Assembly: GCF_009363895.1 (NCBI RefSeq)
Contig: NZ_CP045434.1
Coordinates: 2,622,501 to 2,686,500, forward strand
Source: Sphingomonas ginsengisoli An et al. 2013
Lineage (GTDB): Bacteria; Pseudomonadota; Alphaproteobacteria; Sphingomonadales; Sphingomonadaceae
Direction of reading: 5' to 3'
DNA length: 64,000 nucleotides
Shown: one piece after another, positions 1 to 8,569 of the stretch
Layout: every line of letters begins with the position of its first letter
How positions within the stretch are numbered: the first letter of the stretch is position 1
The notes under the pieces: model-generated
Databases searched by the model: none
What the model saw: only the letters and a program-made list of their open reading frames with translations
Told to the model about the DNA's origin: nothing
Program-made: the position numbers and the translations under genes

Positions 1-66
1 CCAGGGCAGGTCCCGCGCGGCCTTAGAATAATAGTGGAGAAGTCGGTCCGCCGCCTTTGCGTGCAT
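1..66 (-). CDS. mutY: A/G-specific adenine glycosylase MutY, N-terminal fragment (cut by window edge)
   Basis: Reading the minus strand from an ATG at position 66 gives 22 residues that run off the left edge. They include RLLHYYSKAARDLPW, which matches the start of MutY (the RLLxWYxxxxRDLPWR pattern). MutY removes adenine mispaired with 8-oxoguanine. The gene is divergent from the DUF721 gene at 94, with only 27 bp between start codons. The other in-frame-looking ATG at 82 hits a stop after two codons, so 66 is the start. The catalytic helix-hairpin-helix and iron-sulfur parts lie outside the window. Confidence 0.8.
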   Translation of the reverse strand, partial: MHAKAADRLLHYYSKAARDLPW

Positions 67-93
67 GGGGGCCCTATGGCATGAGCCGGAGCG

Positions 94-654
94 ATGGCCA
101 AACCCCTCTATCCCCATGGCAAAGCCAGCGACGCGCCGCGCCAGAATCGCGCGCGGGCGGCGGGTGAGATGGTGACCGCGATCGGCGGGATGGCCTTCAA
201 GCGCTTCGGCTTCGTCCAGGGGCAGGTGGTCAGCCGCTGGCCCGAGATCGTCGGCGAGCGCTACGCCAAGGTGTCGGCGCCCGAATCGATCCGCTTCCCC
301 GCCGGGCGCAAGGACGGCGGCACGCTGACGCTGGTGGTCGAAGGCTCGCACGCTCCGGTGATGCAGCATCTGGCGCCGACCATCGTCGAGCGGGTCAACC
401 GCTTCTTCGGCCATCCCGCGGTGGCGCGCATCCAGTTCCGCCAGGGTCGCCTGCCCAAGGCCGAACCGCGCCGTGCGGTTGCGCCTGCGGCGGCGCCCCG
501 CGAGCTTGGGCCGGGGCTGCGCGAGATCGGCGATCCCGAGCTGAAGGCGGTGCTCGAATCGCTCGCCGGGCGGCTCGACCCCGCCGAGCGGCCGGCCGAG
601 CCGGAGCGGCCCAACCCGCTCGCTATCTTCACCAACATCCCGAAGGTCCGCTGA
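94..654 (+). CDS. dciA: DUF721 domain protein, probable DciA-type helicase loader/operator
   Basis: A 186-residue soluble protein with one DUF721 domain at about residues 20-120 (AIGGMAFKRFGFVQGQVV, then WPEIVGERYAKVSAPESIRF) and a proline/alanine/arginine-rich tail. DUF721 proteins include DciA, which replaces DnaC/DnaI-type loaders of the DnaB replicative helicase in most bacteria. The domain is what I see; the replication role is inferred from the family. It is the first gene of a tight run: 6 bp separate its stop from the dsbA-like lipoprotein, which is followed by smc. GGAG lies only about 2-3 bases before the ATG, an unusually short spacing. Confidence 0.8.
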   Translation: MAKPLYPHGKASDAPRQNRARAAGEMVTAIGGMAFKRFGFVQGQVVSRWPEIVGERYAKVSAPESIRFPAGRKDGGTLTLVVEGSHAPVMQHLAPTIVERVNRFFGHPAVARIQFRQGRLPKAEPRRAVAPAAAPRELGPGLREIGDPELKAVLESLAGRLDPAERPAEPERPNPLAIFTNIPKVR

Positions 655-660
655 ACCACC

Positions 661-1413
661 ATGAAGATCATCGCGTTGCTTGCCGCCGTTGCGGTGCTGG
701 CCGGCTGTTCGGGCGGCAAGGGCAATGACAGTGCCAAGGCGGACGCAGGTCCGCCGGCGCCGATCGCCGCGCCGAACGGGGGCGACTGGACCCAGACCGT
801 CACCAAGACGAGCGAGGGCGGGATGCTGATGGGCAATCCCAATGCCAAAGTGAAGGTGGTCGAATTCTCCTCGATGACCTGCCCGCATTGCGCGCATTTC
901 TCGGAAAACGGGACGCCCAAGCTGGTCGCCCAATACGTCAAGACGGGCCAGGTCTCGTTCGAGTTGCGCAACTTCGTCCGCGATCCGCTCGACATTGCGA
1001 TGGCGCTGGTCACGCGCTGCGCGGGGGCGAGCGCGCAGTTCTTCACGCTGACCGACGCGATGTACAAGGACCAGACGGCGATGTTCGAGCGGGTGCAGGC
1101 GGTGCCGCAGGCGACGCTGCAAGGGCTCGCCAGCCTGCCGCCGGCGCAGCAGTTCCAGCGCTATGCCGATTATGCCGGGCTGCCCGCTTTCGCCGCGCAG
1201 CATGGGCTGCCCTCGGCGAAGACCAGCCAGTGCCTCGCCAATGCGGCCGAGACGCAGCAATTGGTGGCGATGAACAGCGACGCGGTGTCGAATTACCAGA
1301 TCGAGGGGACGCCGACCTTCCTCATCAACAACCGGGTCCAGCAGATGCCCGGCATCGCCGAGGACAAGGTGTGGGATACGCTCGAGCAACGGATCAAGGA
1401 CGCGCTGGCCTGA
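661..1413 (+). CDS. DsbA-family thiol-disulfide oxidoreductase, lipoprotein
   Basis: This 250-residue protein starts with a lipoprotein signal (lipobox VLAGC, Cys16). It then has a thioredoxin fold with the active site CPHC at residues 74-77 after VVEFSSMTC, and a cis-proline segment EGTPTFLIN near residue 216. DsbA-family proteins oxidise or shuffle disulfides in periplasmic proteins; this one is expected to be membrane-anchored by its lipid. It sits between dciA and smc, an arrangement I recognise from sphingomonads. It could act with the DsbB encoded at 14094-14585, but the sequence alone does not show that pairing. Confidence 0.88.
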   Translation: MKIIALLAAVAVLAGCSGGKGNDSAKADAGPPAPIAAPNGGDWTQTVTKTSEGGMLMGNPNAKVKVVEFSSMTCPHCAHFSENGTPKLVAQYVKTGQVSFELRNFVRDPLDIAMALVTRCAGASAQFFTLTDAMYKDQTAMFERVQAVPQATLQGLASLPPAQQFQRYADYAGLPAFAAQHGLPSAKTSQCLANAAETQQLVAMNSDAVSNYQIEGTPTFLINNRVQQMPGIAEDKVWDTLEQRIKDALA

Positions 1414-1440
1414 GGGCCGCCAGCGCCGGGGGGTGAACAG

Positions 1441-4400
1441 GTGCGGTTTCGCCGGCTGAAACTCAGCGGCTTCAAGAGCTTCGTGGAACCGGCCGAGCTG
1501 CGCATCGAGCCGGGGCTGACGGGGATTGTCGGGCCCAACGGCTGCGGCAAGTCGAACCTGCTCGAGGCGATGCGCTGGGTGATGGGCGAGGGCAGCCCCA
1601 AGAGCTTGCGCGGCGGGGGCATGGAGGACGTGATCTTCGCCGGCACCGCGAGCCGGCCGGCGCGCGATTTCGCCGAAGTGTCGCTGCTGCTCGACGCCAG
1701 CGACGGCCCCGAACATGAGGTAACCCGGCGGATCGAGCGCGGCGCGGGCTCGGCCTACCGGCTCGACGGGCGCGACGTGCGGCAGAAGGATGTGGCGCTG
1801 CTCTTCGCCGATGCGGCGACGGGCGCGCATTCGCCGGCGCTGGTCAGCCAGGGGCGGATCGGGGCGATCATCGCCGCCAAACCCGCCGAGCGGCGCCAGA
1901 TGCTCGAGGAAGCGGCGGGGATCGCCGGGCTCCACGCGCGGCGCAAGGACGCCGAGACCAAGCTCAGGGCAACCGAGACCAACCTCCAGCGGCTCGACGA
2001 ATTGCTGACCGAGCAGGAGAGCCGGATCGCGGCGCTCAAGCGGCAGGCGCGGATAGCCGAACGCTATCGCCAGCTGACCGAGCGGATTCGGCTGGCCGAG
2101 GGGCGGCTGATCTACCGGCGCTGGGCCGAGGCCGAGGCGGCCGCCAAGGCTGCCGCCGCCGAGGCGAGCGCGGCGAGTGCCGAGGTGGCAGCGCTGTCGG
2201 CGACGCTGACCCGCGCGCAGGAGGCGCAGGTCGCGGGCTCGGGCGAAGTGGCGCGGCGGCGGGCGGCGGCGGCGGCCCGCGAGCAGGGGCAGGCGCTGGC
2301 GCACCAGCTGGCGACCGCGCGGGCGCGGCTCGACACGGTGCTGCGGCGGCAGGCGGAGCTCGAGCGGCTGGGGCAGCAGCTTAGCGCCGAGCAGGCGCGC
2401 GAGACGGCGTTGCGCGAGGATGCCGAGCAGGCGGGCAAGGCGCTGGCCGCCGAGCAGCAAGCGATCGCCGAGCGGCTGGCCAATGGCGAGGCGGAGGCGG
2501 TGCGGATCGCGCGCGCGCTCGGCGCCGCCGAGGCACAGGCGCGGGCGAGCGAGGCGGCGCTTGCGGGATTGCTGGCGCGCGAAGCGGCGATGAAGGCCGA
2601 GCGCAGCGTCGCCGAAGCGGCGCTGACCGCCGCCCGTGGCCAGGCGGCGCGGATCGAGGAAGAGGCGCGGCGGCTGGCGGCGCAGCTGGCGAGCCTCGGC
2701 GACGGCGCGAGCGAGCGCGCGGCGAAGGCGGCGGCGGAGCACAAGCGGGCGGCGGCGGTGAGCGCGCAGGGCGAGGCGGAAGCGGCGCTCGACGTGGCCG
2801 AAGCGCAGCGCGGCGCGGCGGCGGAGCGGCGCGATGGGGCCGAGGCGGCGGTGGCGGCGGCGCGCGCGGCGCTGGCGGCGGCCGAGGCCGAGCATGGGGC
2901 CCTGACGCGGGCGCTGGCGACCGGCGGTGGGCGCGGGGTGCTCGCCGACGTTCGCGCCGCCAAGGGCTATGAGCGGGCGCTGGCGGCGGCGCTTGGCGAC
3001 GATTTGGACGCGCCGGTCGGGAATGAAGGCGCGCGCTTCTGGGGTGGGGCGGAGGCGCTGGCGGGCGATCCGGCGCTGCCGGCCCGGAGCGAGTGCCTGG
3101 CCGATCATGTCGAGGCGCCGGCGGCGCTGGCGCGGCGGCTGGCCCAGGTGGCGGTGGTCGAGGCGGATGACGGGCGGCCGCTCGCGGTCGGGCAGCGGCT
3201 GGTGACCCGTGGCGGGTTGCTGCGGCGGTGGGACGGCTATCGCGCGAGCGGCTCGGGCGCGGCGGCGGCCGAGCGGCTGGTGCGGCAGAACCGGCTGGCG
3301 GAGATCGGCGACCAGATCGAGACGCTGCGGCGCGACGCGGCGGAGGCCGAGGCGCAGCGGCAGGCGCTGCTCGACGCGGTGGCGCGCGCGCGTGCCGCCG
3401 CCGACGAGGCCCGGGCCAGGATCGCCGCCGCCGAGCGCGAGGCGCGCGAGGCGAGCCGGGCGGAGGATGTCGCGACGGGCGCGATCGAGCGGTTGGACAG
3501 CCAGCGCGCGCTGCTCGACGAGCGGCTGACCGAAACGCGGCCGGTGAGTGAGGCGGCGGCCGCCGCGGTGGCGCAGGCCGAGAATGCGCTGGCCGCGCTG
3601 CCCGACGCGGGGCTGCTGGCAGGAAGCATCGCCGAGGCGCGCGGGCAGGCGGCGGCCGACGGGACGCAGGTCGCCGAGCGGCGCGCCGAGCAGGCGACGC
3701 TGGCGCGCGCCGCCGCCGCCGACCGCGAGCGCCAGGCGACCGCCGCGCGCGACCAGCGGGCGTGGGCCGAGCGGGCGACGGCGGCCGGGCAGCGGATCGC
3801 GGATGCGGAAGCGCGCGCCGCGGCGCTGGCCGAGGAGCGTGAGTCGCTGGCGGCTGAGCCCGAGGCGCTGGAGGAGCAGATCGCCGGGCTCGAGCAGCAG
3901 AGCCGTGACAGCGAGGCGGCGGTGTCGGCGACGCTCGCCGCCGAGCGCGAGGCCGAGGCCGCGCTGGCCGGGCTCGCCGCTGCTTTCCACCAGGCCAATG
4001 AGGCGATGGCCGCTGCGCGCGAGCGGCGCGCCGGTGCCGATGCCCGCGCCGAAGCGCAGGTGGCGCGGCGGATCGAATATGGCCGGGTGTGCGGCGAGAA
4101 GTTCGAATGCCCGCCGCCGCTCCTGCCGCAGAAGCTCGGCTTCGATCCGGCGCAATTGACCGACGCGGTGGAGGAATCGGCGACGCTCGAGCGGCTGACC
4201 GGCGAGCGCGAGCGGCTTGGGCCGGTCAATCTGGTCGCCGAGCAGGAACTTGCCGAACTCGACGAGGCGCGACTGACCGGGGCCGCCGAGCGCGACGAAT
4301 TGCAGGAGGCGATCAACCGGCTGCGCGGCTCGATCGGGAGCCTGAACCGCGAGGGGCGGGTGCGGCTGCTCGACGCCTACACCCAGGTCGACCGCCATTT

Positions 4401-4842
4401 CCGCAGCCTGTTCACGACCCTGTTCGACGGCGGCCAAGCGCATCTCGAATTGATCGACAGCGACGATCCGCTCGAGGCGGGGCTCGAGATCATGGCGCAG
4501 CCGCCGGGCAAGCGGCTGACCGCGCTGACGCTGCTGTCGGGGGGCGAGCAGGCGCTGACCGCGGTGGCGCTGATCTTTGCCTTGTTCCTCACCAACCCCG
4601 CGCCGATCTGCGTCCTCGACGAGGTCGACGCGCCGCTGGACGACGCCAATGTCGAGCGCTTCTGCGACCTGCTGCTGCGGATGACGCGCGAGACCGAGAC
4701 GCGCTATCTGATCGTCACTCACAATGCGGTCACGATGAGCCGGATGCAGCGCCTTTACGGGGTGACGATGGTCGAGAAGGGGGTCAGCCGGCTGGTGTCG
4801 GTCGACCTCGGCGGGGCCGAGACCTTGCTGGCGGCCGAATGA
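1441..4842 (+). CDS. smc: chromosome segregation protein SMC
   Basis: A 1133-residue condensin-type ATPase. Walker A GPNGCGKS is at residues 31-38, a long alanine/glutamate/arginine-rich coiled coil spans about 170-930 with the hinge near 480-610, the ABC signature LLSGGEQ is at 1031-1037, and Walker B ends in LDE at 1059-1061. It compacts and helps segregate the replicated chromosome as a dimer with ScpA/ScpB. The start is a GTG, 27 bp after the dsbA-like stop, and the FRRLKLSGFKSF beginning is canonical. Its stop overlaps the P450 start (ATGA). The coding strand has extreme GC and many long antisense open frames, which are artefacts of that composition. Confidence 0.95.
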   Translation: MRFRRLKLSGFKSFVEPAELRIEPGLTGIVGPNGCGKSNLLEAMRWVMGEGSPKSLRGGGMEDVIFAGTASRPARDFAEVSLLLDASDGPEHEVTRRIERGAGSAYRLDGRDVRQKDVALLFADAATGAHSPALVSQGRIGAIIAAKPAERRQMLEEAAGIAGLHARRKDAETKLRATETNLQRLDELLTEQESRIAALKRQARIAERYRQLTERIRLAEGRLIYRRWAEAEAAAKAAAAEASAASAEVAALSATLTRAQEAQVAGSGEVARRRAAAAAREQGQALAHQLATARARLDTVLRRQAELERLGQQLSAEQARETALREDAEQAGKALAAEQQAIAERLANGEAEAVRIARALGAAEAQARASEAALAGLLAREAAMKAERSVAEAALTAARGQAARIEEEARRLAAQLASLGDGASERAAKAAAEHKRAAAVSAQGEAEAALDVAEAQRGAAAERRDGAEAAVAAARAALAAAEAEHGALTRALATGGGRGVLADVRAAKGYERALAAALGDDLDAPVGNEGARFWGGAEALAGDPALPARSECLADHVEAPAALARRLAQVAVVEADDGRPLAVGQRLVTRGGLLRRWDGYRASGSGAAAAERLVRQNRLAEIGDQIETLRRDAAEAEAQRQALLDAVARARAAADEARARIAAAEREAREASRAEDVATGAIERLDSQRALLDERLTETRPVSEAAAAAVAQAENALAALPDAGLLAGSIAEARGQAAADGTQVAERRAEQATLARAAAADRERQATAARDQRAWAERATAAGQRIADAEARAAALAEERESLAAEPEALEEQIAGLEQQSRDSEAAVSATLAAEREAEAALAGLAAAFHQANEAMAAARERRAGADARAEAQVARRIEYGRVCGEKFECPPPLLPQKLGFDPAQLTDAVEESATLERLTGERERLGPVNLVAEQELAELDEARLTGAAERDELQEAINRLRGSIGSLNREGRVRLLDAYTQVDRHFRSLFTTLFDGGQAHLELIDSDDPLEAGLEIMAQPPGKRLTALTLLSGGEQALTAVALIFALFLTNPAPICVLDEVDAPLDDANVERFCDLLLRMTRETETRYLIVTHNAVTMSRMQRLYGVTMVEKGVSRLVSVDLGGAETLLAAE

Positions 4843-6215
4843 GCGAGCGGTTCGTCCCCACTTTCCCGCCGCGCGGCGCGGGGCCGGTGCCGGTCTGGCG
4901 CGGGTTCGTCGGCGAGCGGTCGCGGACCTCGGTCCATGGCTGGTCGGAGCAGATGTACGCGCTGCCTTACTATCGGCGGCAGATCATGAAACTGCGGGTC
5001 CATGTGCTGATCGACCCGCCGCTGGTCGAGCATGTGATGCTCACCAACCAGGCCAATTATGTGAAGCCGGCGATCGCGCGGACGTTGCTCGGGCCGGTGA
5101 TCGGCGAGGGGCTGCTGACCGCCGACGGCGCGCTGTGGCGCGAGCAGCGCAAGATCGTCGCGGCGAGCTTCTCGCCGGCGGCGGTCGAGCGAGTGCGGCC
5201 GGTGTTCGGGGCGGCGTCGGAAGCGGCGCTCGACGGCTGGCGCGACGGCGAGACCCGCAATGTCGCGGTCGATGCGACGCGGGCGACGATGCTGATCATC
5301 GCCGAGACTTTGTTCAGCGCCGACCCACGGCTGGTGAGCGAGGCGGCGCTCACGCACATCGCCGCCGCGCTCGACGGGATCGCGGGGCCGCGGCTGCAGG
5401 CGCTGCTCGGGCTGCCGATGGTGCCATTGACGCCCAAGGGCCGGGCGGCGCGGAAGGGGCGGGTCTATCTGCGGCGGACGCTGGCCGAGCTGGTCGACGA
5501 CCGCCTGCGCGACGCTGCGCCGGGGGATGATTTCCTCGGCGGGATCATCCGGGACCTGCGCGACAAGTTCGGTCCCGAGCAGGGGCGCGAGCTGGCGATC
5601 GACAATGCCGCGACCTTTTACCTGGCGGGGCATGAGACGACCGCCAATGCGCTGGCGTGGACGCTCTATTTGCTGTCGGAGCAGCCGGCGGTGCAGGACG
5701 CGGTGGCGGCGGAGGGGCAGGCGGCACTCGCCGGGGACGGGCTGGCAGGGCGTTCGGTGACGGCCGCGCTGCCCCGGCTCCATGCGGTGCTGCAGGAGAC
5801 GCTGCGGCTTTATCCGCCGGCGCCGCGGTTCGATCGCCAGGCGGTCGCGGCCGATGTCTTGCCCAATGGCGAGGCGATCGCGCCCGGCGACATCGTCTCG
5901 GTGTGGCCGTGGCTGCTCCATCGGAGCCGGCGGCTGTGGGACGATCCCGACGCGTTCGATCCCGACCGCTTTGCGCCGGAGAAGCCGCGGCCGGGGCGCT
6001 ATCAATATCTGCCGTTCGGGGCGGGGCCGCGGATCTGCGTCGGGGCGCAATTCGCGACGGTGGAGGCGCTGACGGTGCTGGCGCACTGGCTCGCCCGCTG
6101 GCGCTTCGTCACGCTCGGCCGCCCGGTGACGGTCACCGGGCTGGTGACGATGCGGCCGCGCGGCGGGGTCGTCCTGCGCGTCGAACGACGCGCCCAATCA
6201 CTCGCGCCAAACTGA
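4839..6215 (+). CDS. cytochrome P450
   Basis: A 458-residue P450. The I-helix oxygen-binding motif AGHETT is at residues 263-268, the ExxR motif ETLR at 320-323, and the heme-binding loop FGAGPRICVG at 393-402 with Cys400 as the iron ligand. It lacks a signal peptide or membrane anchor, so it should be a soluble monooxygenase that needs a separate ferredoxin or reductase, none of which is adjacent. The ETLRLYPP helix resembles fatty-acid hydroxylase-like (CYP4/CYP102-type) proteins, but the substrate cannot be told. The ATG overlaps the smc stop by 4 bp, which suggests translational coupling. The open frame extends upstream within smc, but the family start is MSERFVPTFPPRG. Confidence 0.9.
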   Translation: MSERFVPTFPPRGAGPVPVWRGFVGERSRTSVHGWSEQMYALPYYRRQIMKLRVHVLIDPPLVEHVMLTNQANYVKPAIARTLLGPVIGEGLLTADGALWREQRKIVAASFSPAAVERVRPVFGAASEAALDGWRDGETRNVAVDATRATMLIIAETLFSADPRLVSEAALTHIAAALDGIAGPRLQALLGLPMVPLTPKGRAARKGRVYLRRTLAELVDDRLRDAAPGDDFLGGIIRDLRDKFGPEQGRELAIDNAATFYLAGHETTANALAWTLYLLSEQPAVQDAVAAEGQAALAGDGLAGRSVTAALPRLHAVLQETLRLYPPAPRFDRQAVAADVLPNGEAIAPGDIVSVWPWLLHRSRRLWDDPDAFDPDRFAPEKPRPGRYQYLPFGAGPRICVGAQFATVEALTVLAHWLARWRFVTLGRPVTVTGLVTMRPRGGVVLRVERRAQSLAPN

Positions 6216-6270
6216 TAATGATTCTCGATAACAACTGAACTGCTGTTGCGAACGATTTTCATTAGCGATA
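6214..6270 (+). promoter_or_regulatory. two Fur-box-like operators before the TonB receptor
   Basis: GATAATGATTCTCGATAAC at 6214-6232 is close to the classical Fur box (GATAATGATAATCATTATC) and overlaps the P450 stop codon. A second site, TTGCGAACGATTTTCATTAG at about 6246-6265, resembles Fur boxes of alphaproteobacterial receptor genes. The AT-rich patch stands out from the surrounding very GC-rich DNA. Iron-dependent repression of the downstream receptor is inferred. Confidence 0.72.
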
Positions 6271-6315
6271 GTGGCGTCCCTCACAAACGAGAAAAACTCG
6301 TCCGAGGGGAAGTCC

Positions 6316-8412
6316 GTGAAGATCGTTCGTCAGGCGCTGGTCGGCGCCTCTCTGTGCACCGTGGCGCTGCCGGCCGCCGCCGAGACGGTGGCGGTTACCG
6401 CTGCGCCATCAGCCGAGGCTGAGGCCGAGGCGCCGACCGTGACGGTCACCGGCCAGCGCGAGGAATATGGGGTCAAGTCGACCAGCACCGCGACCAAGAC
6501 CAACATGCTGTTGCGCAACGTGCCCCAGGCAATCTCGGTCATCTCCGAGGCGCAGATCGAGGACCAGTCGCTGCGCTCGGTCGGCGACCTGCTGATGTTC
6601 GTGCCCGGCGCGACGCCCAGCACTGGCGAGAGCAACCGCGACCAGCTGACCCTGCGCGGCAACAACACCACCGCCGACTTCTTCCTCGACGGCCTGCGCG
6701 ACGACGCGCAATATTTCCGCGACTTCTACAACCTCGACCGGGTCGAGGTCTTGAAGGGCCCCAACGCGATGATGTTCGGACGCGGCGGGGGCGGCGGAAT
6801 CATCAACCGCGTGACAAAGCGCGCCGGCTTCACCGACCGGCGGCAGATCATGGCCAGCGTCGACAGCGAGGGCCGGACGCGGACCACCGGCGACGTCGAT
6901 GCGCGGCTGGCGGGGGCGCTCGGGCTGAGGGTCAACACGGTCTACGAGCAGGGCGACAGCTTCCGCGACCATGTCGGGCTCAAGCGCTACGGGATCAATC
7001 CGACGCTCGGCATCCTCGCCGGGCAGGACACGCGGATCGACCTTTCGTACGAATATTTCCACGACCGGCGGACTAGCGACCGCGGGGTGCCGTCGCTGGC
7101 GGGCGTGCCGCTGACCGGCTTCACCCGCACCTTCTTCGGCGATCCCGACGACAGCTATTCGAACGCGAAGGTGCAGATCGCGACCCTGGCCGTCGAGCAC
7201 CGGTTCAGCGACGCGCTGACCCTGCGCAACCGAACGCAATTCGCCGACTATGACAAATTCTATCAGAACATCTTCGCCGCCTCGGCGGTCAATGCCGCCA
7301 CCGGCGCGGTGTCGCTCGGCGCCTACAACAACCGCAACGACCGGCGGAATCTGATCAGCCAGACCGACCTGGTGTGGACAGGGACGGTGGCCGGGATCGA
7401 CCAGACGCTGCTGATCGGGGTCGAGCTGTCGGGGCAGCGGAGCCGCAACCTCCGGATGACCGGGCTCAATCCGGGTTCGGTCAATGTGAGCGCTCCGACC
7501 GTCGACCGCACCTTGGTGTTCGCGACCAGCGCGAGCGACGCCAACAACCGCACCCGTGCCTCGGTCGCGGCGGGCTATGTCCAGACGCAGTTACGGCCGG
7601 CCGACTGGCTCGAGATCGTCGGTGGGCTGCGGTTCGACCGCTTCACGCTGACCGTCGACGACCAGCGCGCGGGGGTGGCGACGCAGAGCCGCACCGACCG
7701 AACGGTGTCGCCGCGGCTGGGGGTCGTCTTGAAGCCGCTGCGCAACCTGTCGGCCTATGGCAATTTCTCGCGCTCCTTCCTGCCGCAGTCGGGCGACCAG
7801 TCCAGCGCGCTTACCCTGACCACCGCGGCGCTCGAGCCCGAGCGGTTCACCAACCTCGAGGTCGGCGCCAAGTGGGAGCCGCTCGGCGGGTTGCTCGCCA
7901 CCGCCGCGCTCTACCGGCTCGACCGCAGCAACACGCAGAGCCGCGACGCGCTCGACAATATCGTGCTGACCGGGGCGACCCGGACGCGCGGGCTCGAGCT
8001 CGGGCTCGAGCGGAGCATCAGCGCGCGCTGGCAGGTGTCGGCGGGCTATGCGCTGCAGAAGGCGGAGATCCGCCGGACCACCACCGCCGCGCCGGCCGGG
8101 CGGAGCGTGCCGCTGGTCCCGCGCCATTCGCTCTCGCTGTGGAGCAAATATCAGTTCAGCAAGCCGTTCGGCGCGGGTCTGGGCATCATCTCGCGCTCGA
8201 AGAGCTATGCGACGATCAGCAACCTGGTCGCCTTGCCGGCCTACACCCGGCTCGACGGCGCGCTTTACTACAGGCTGGCGCCGGGATTCGAGGCGCAGCT
8301 CAACGTCGAGAATTTGCTGAACAAAGCCTATTTCCCGACCGCCAACAGCGACAACAACATCGCGCCGGGGGCACCGCGGAATGCGCGGCTGACGCTGCGG
8401 GCGGATTTCTAG
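6316..8412 (+). CDS. TonB-dependent siderophore receptor
   Basis: An outer-membrane receptor of about 698 residues. A signal peptide (VKIVRQALVGASLCTVALPA, cleavage near AAA-ET) is followed by a TonB-box-like stretch PTVTVTG, a plug domain (NVPQAISVISEAQIEDQ; RGNNTTADFFLDGLRDD; DRVEVLKGPNAMMFGRG) and a 22-strand barrel that ends in the typical C-terminal phenylalanine after LTLRAD. The plug wording is that of ferric-siderophore receptors (FhuA/FepA-like, TIGR01783 type). I choose GTG 6316 because GAGGGGAAG precedes it and the signal peptide starts there; an in-frame GTG at 6271 would add 15 non-signal residues. The Fur boxes upstream fit an iron uptake role. The ligand is unknown. Confidence 0.88.
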   Translation: MKIVRQALVGASLCTVALPAAAETVAVTAAPSAEAEAEAPTVTVTGQREEYGVKSTSTATKTNMLLRNVPQAISVISEAQIEDQSLRSVGDLLMFVPGATPSTGESNRDQLTLRGNNTTADFFLDGLRDDAQYFRDFYNLDRVEVLKGPNAMMFGRGGGGGIINRVTKRAGFTDRRQIMASVDSEGRTRTTGDVDARLAGALGLRVNTVYEQGDSFRDHVGLKRYGINPTLGILAGQDTRIDLSYEYFHDRRTSDRGVPSLAGVPLTGFTRTFFGDPDDSYSNAKVQIATLAVEHRFSDALTLRNRTQFADYDKFYQNIFAASAVNAATGAVSLGAYNNRNDRRNLISQTDLVWTGTVAGIDQTLLIGVELSGQRSRNLRMTGLNPGSVNVSAPTVDRTLVFATSASDANNRTRASVAAGYVQTQLRPADWLEIVGGLRFDRFTLTVDDQRAGVATQSRTDRTVSPRLGVVLKPLRNLSAYGNFSRSFLPQSGDQSSALTLTTAALEPERFTNLEVGAKWEPLGGLLATAALYRLDRSNTQSRDALDNIVLTGATRTRGLELGLERSISARWQVSAGYALQKAEIRRTTTAAPAGRSVPLVPRHSLSLWSKYQFSKPFGAGLGIISRSKSYATISNLVALPAYTRLDGALYYRLAPGFEAQLNVENLLNKAYFPTANSDNNIAPGAPRNARLTLRADF

Positions 8413-8569
8413 TCCGGGTTCCTCCCCGTCCGAAGGATGGGGAGGGGGACCGTTCAGCCGCAGGCTGACGGTGGAGGGGCCTGCAGCCTCATCGCAGGCG
8501 CGAACCTTGCAGGCCCCTCCGTCAGTGCTTCGCACTGCCACCTCCCCACGCCTGCGGCGCAGGGAGGAT
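8413..8569. repeat. hairpin-rich intergenic repeat between convergent genes
   Basis: The 157 bp between the receptor and udgX is a string of inverted repeats. CCTCCCC pairs with GGGGAGG near 8422-8449, TCAGCC with GGCTGA near 8454-8467, GGAGGGGCCTGCA with TGCAGGCCCCTCC at about 8472-8523, AGTGC with GCACT near 8523-8538, and CCTCCCC with GGGAGG near 8542-8569. Elements with this CCTCCCC...GGGGAGGGGGACC wording are, to my recollection, dispersed in sphingomonad genomes. It can also act as a bidirectional transcription stop for the converging genes. I see no gene in it. Confidence 0.65.
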
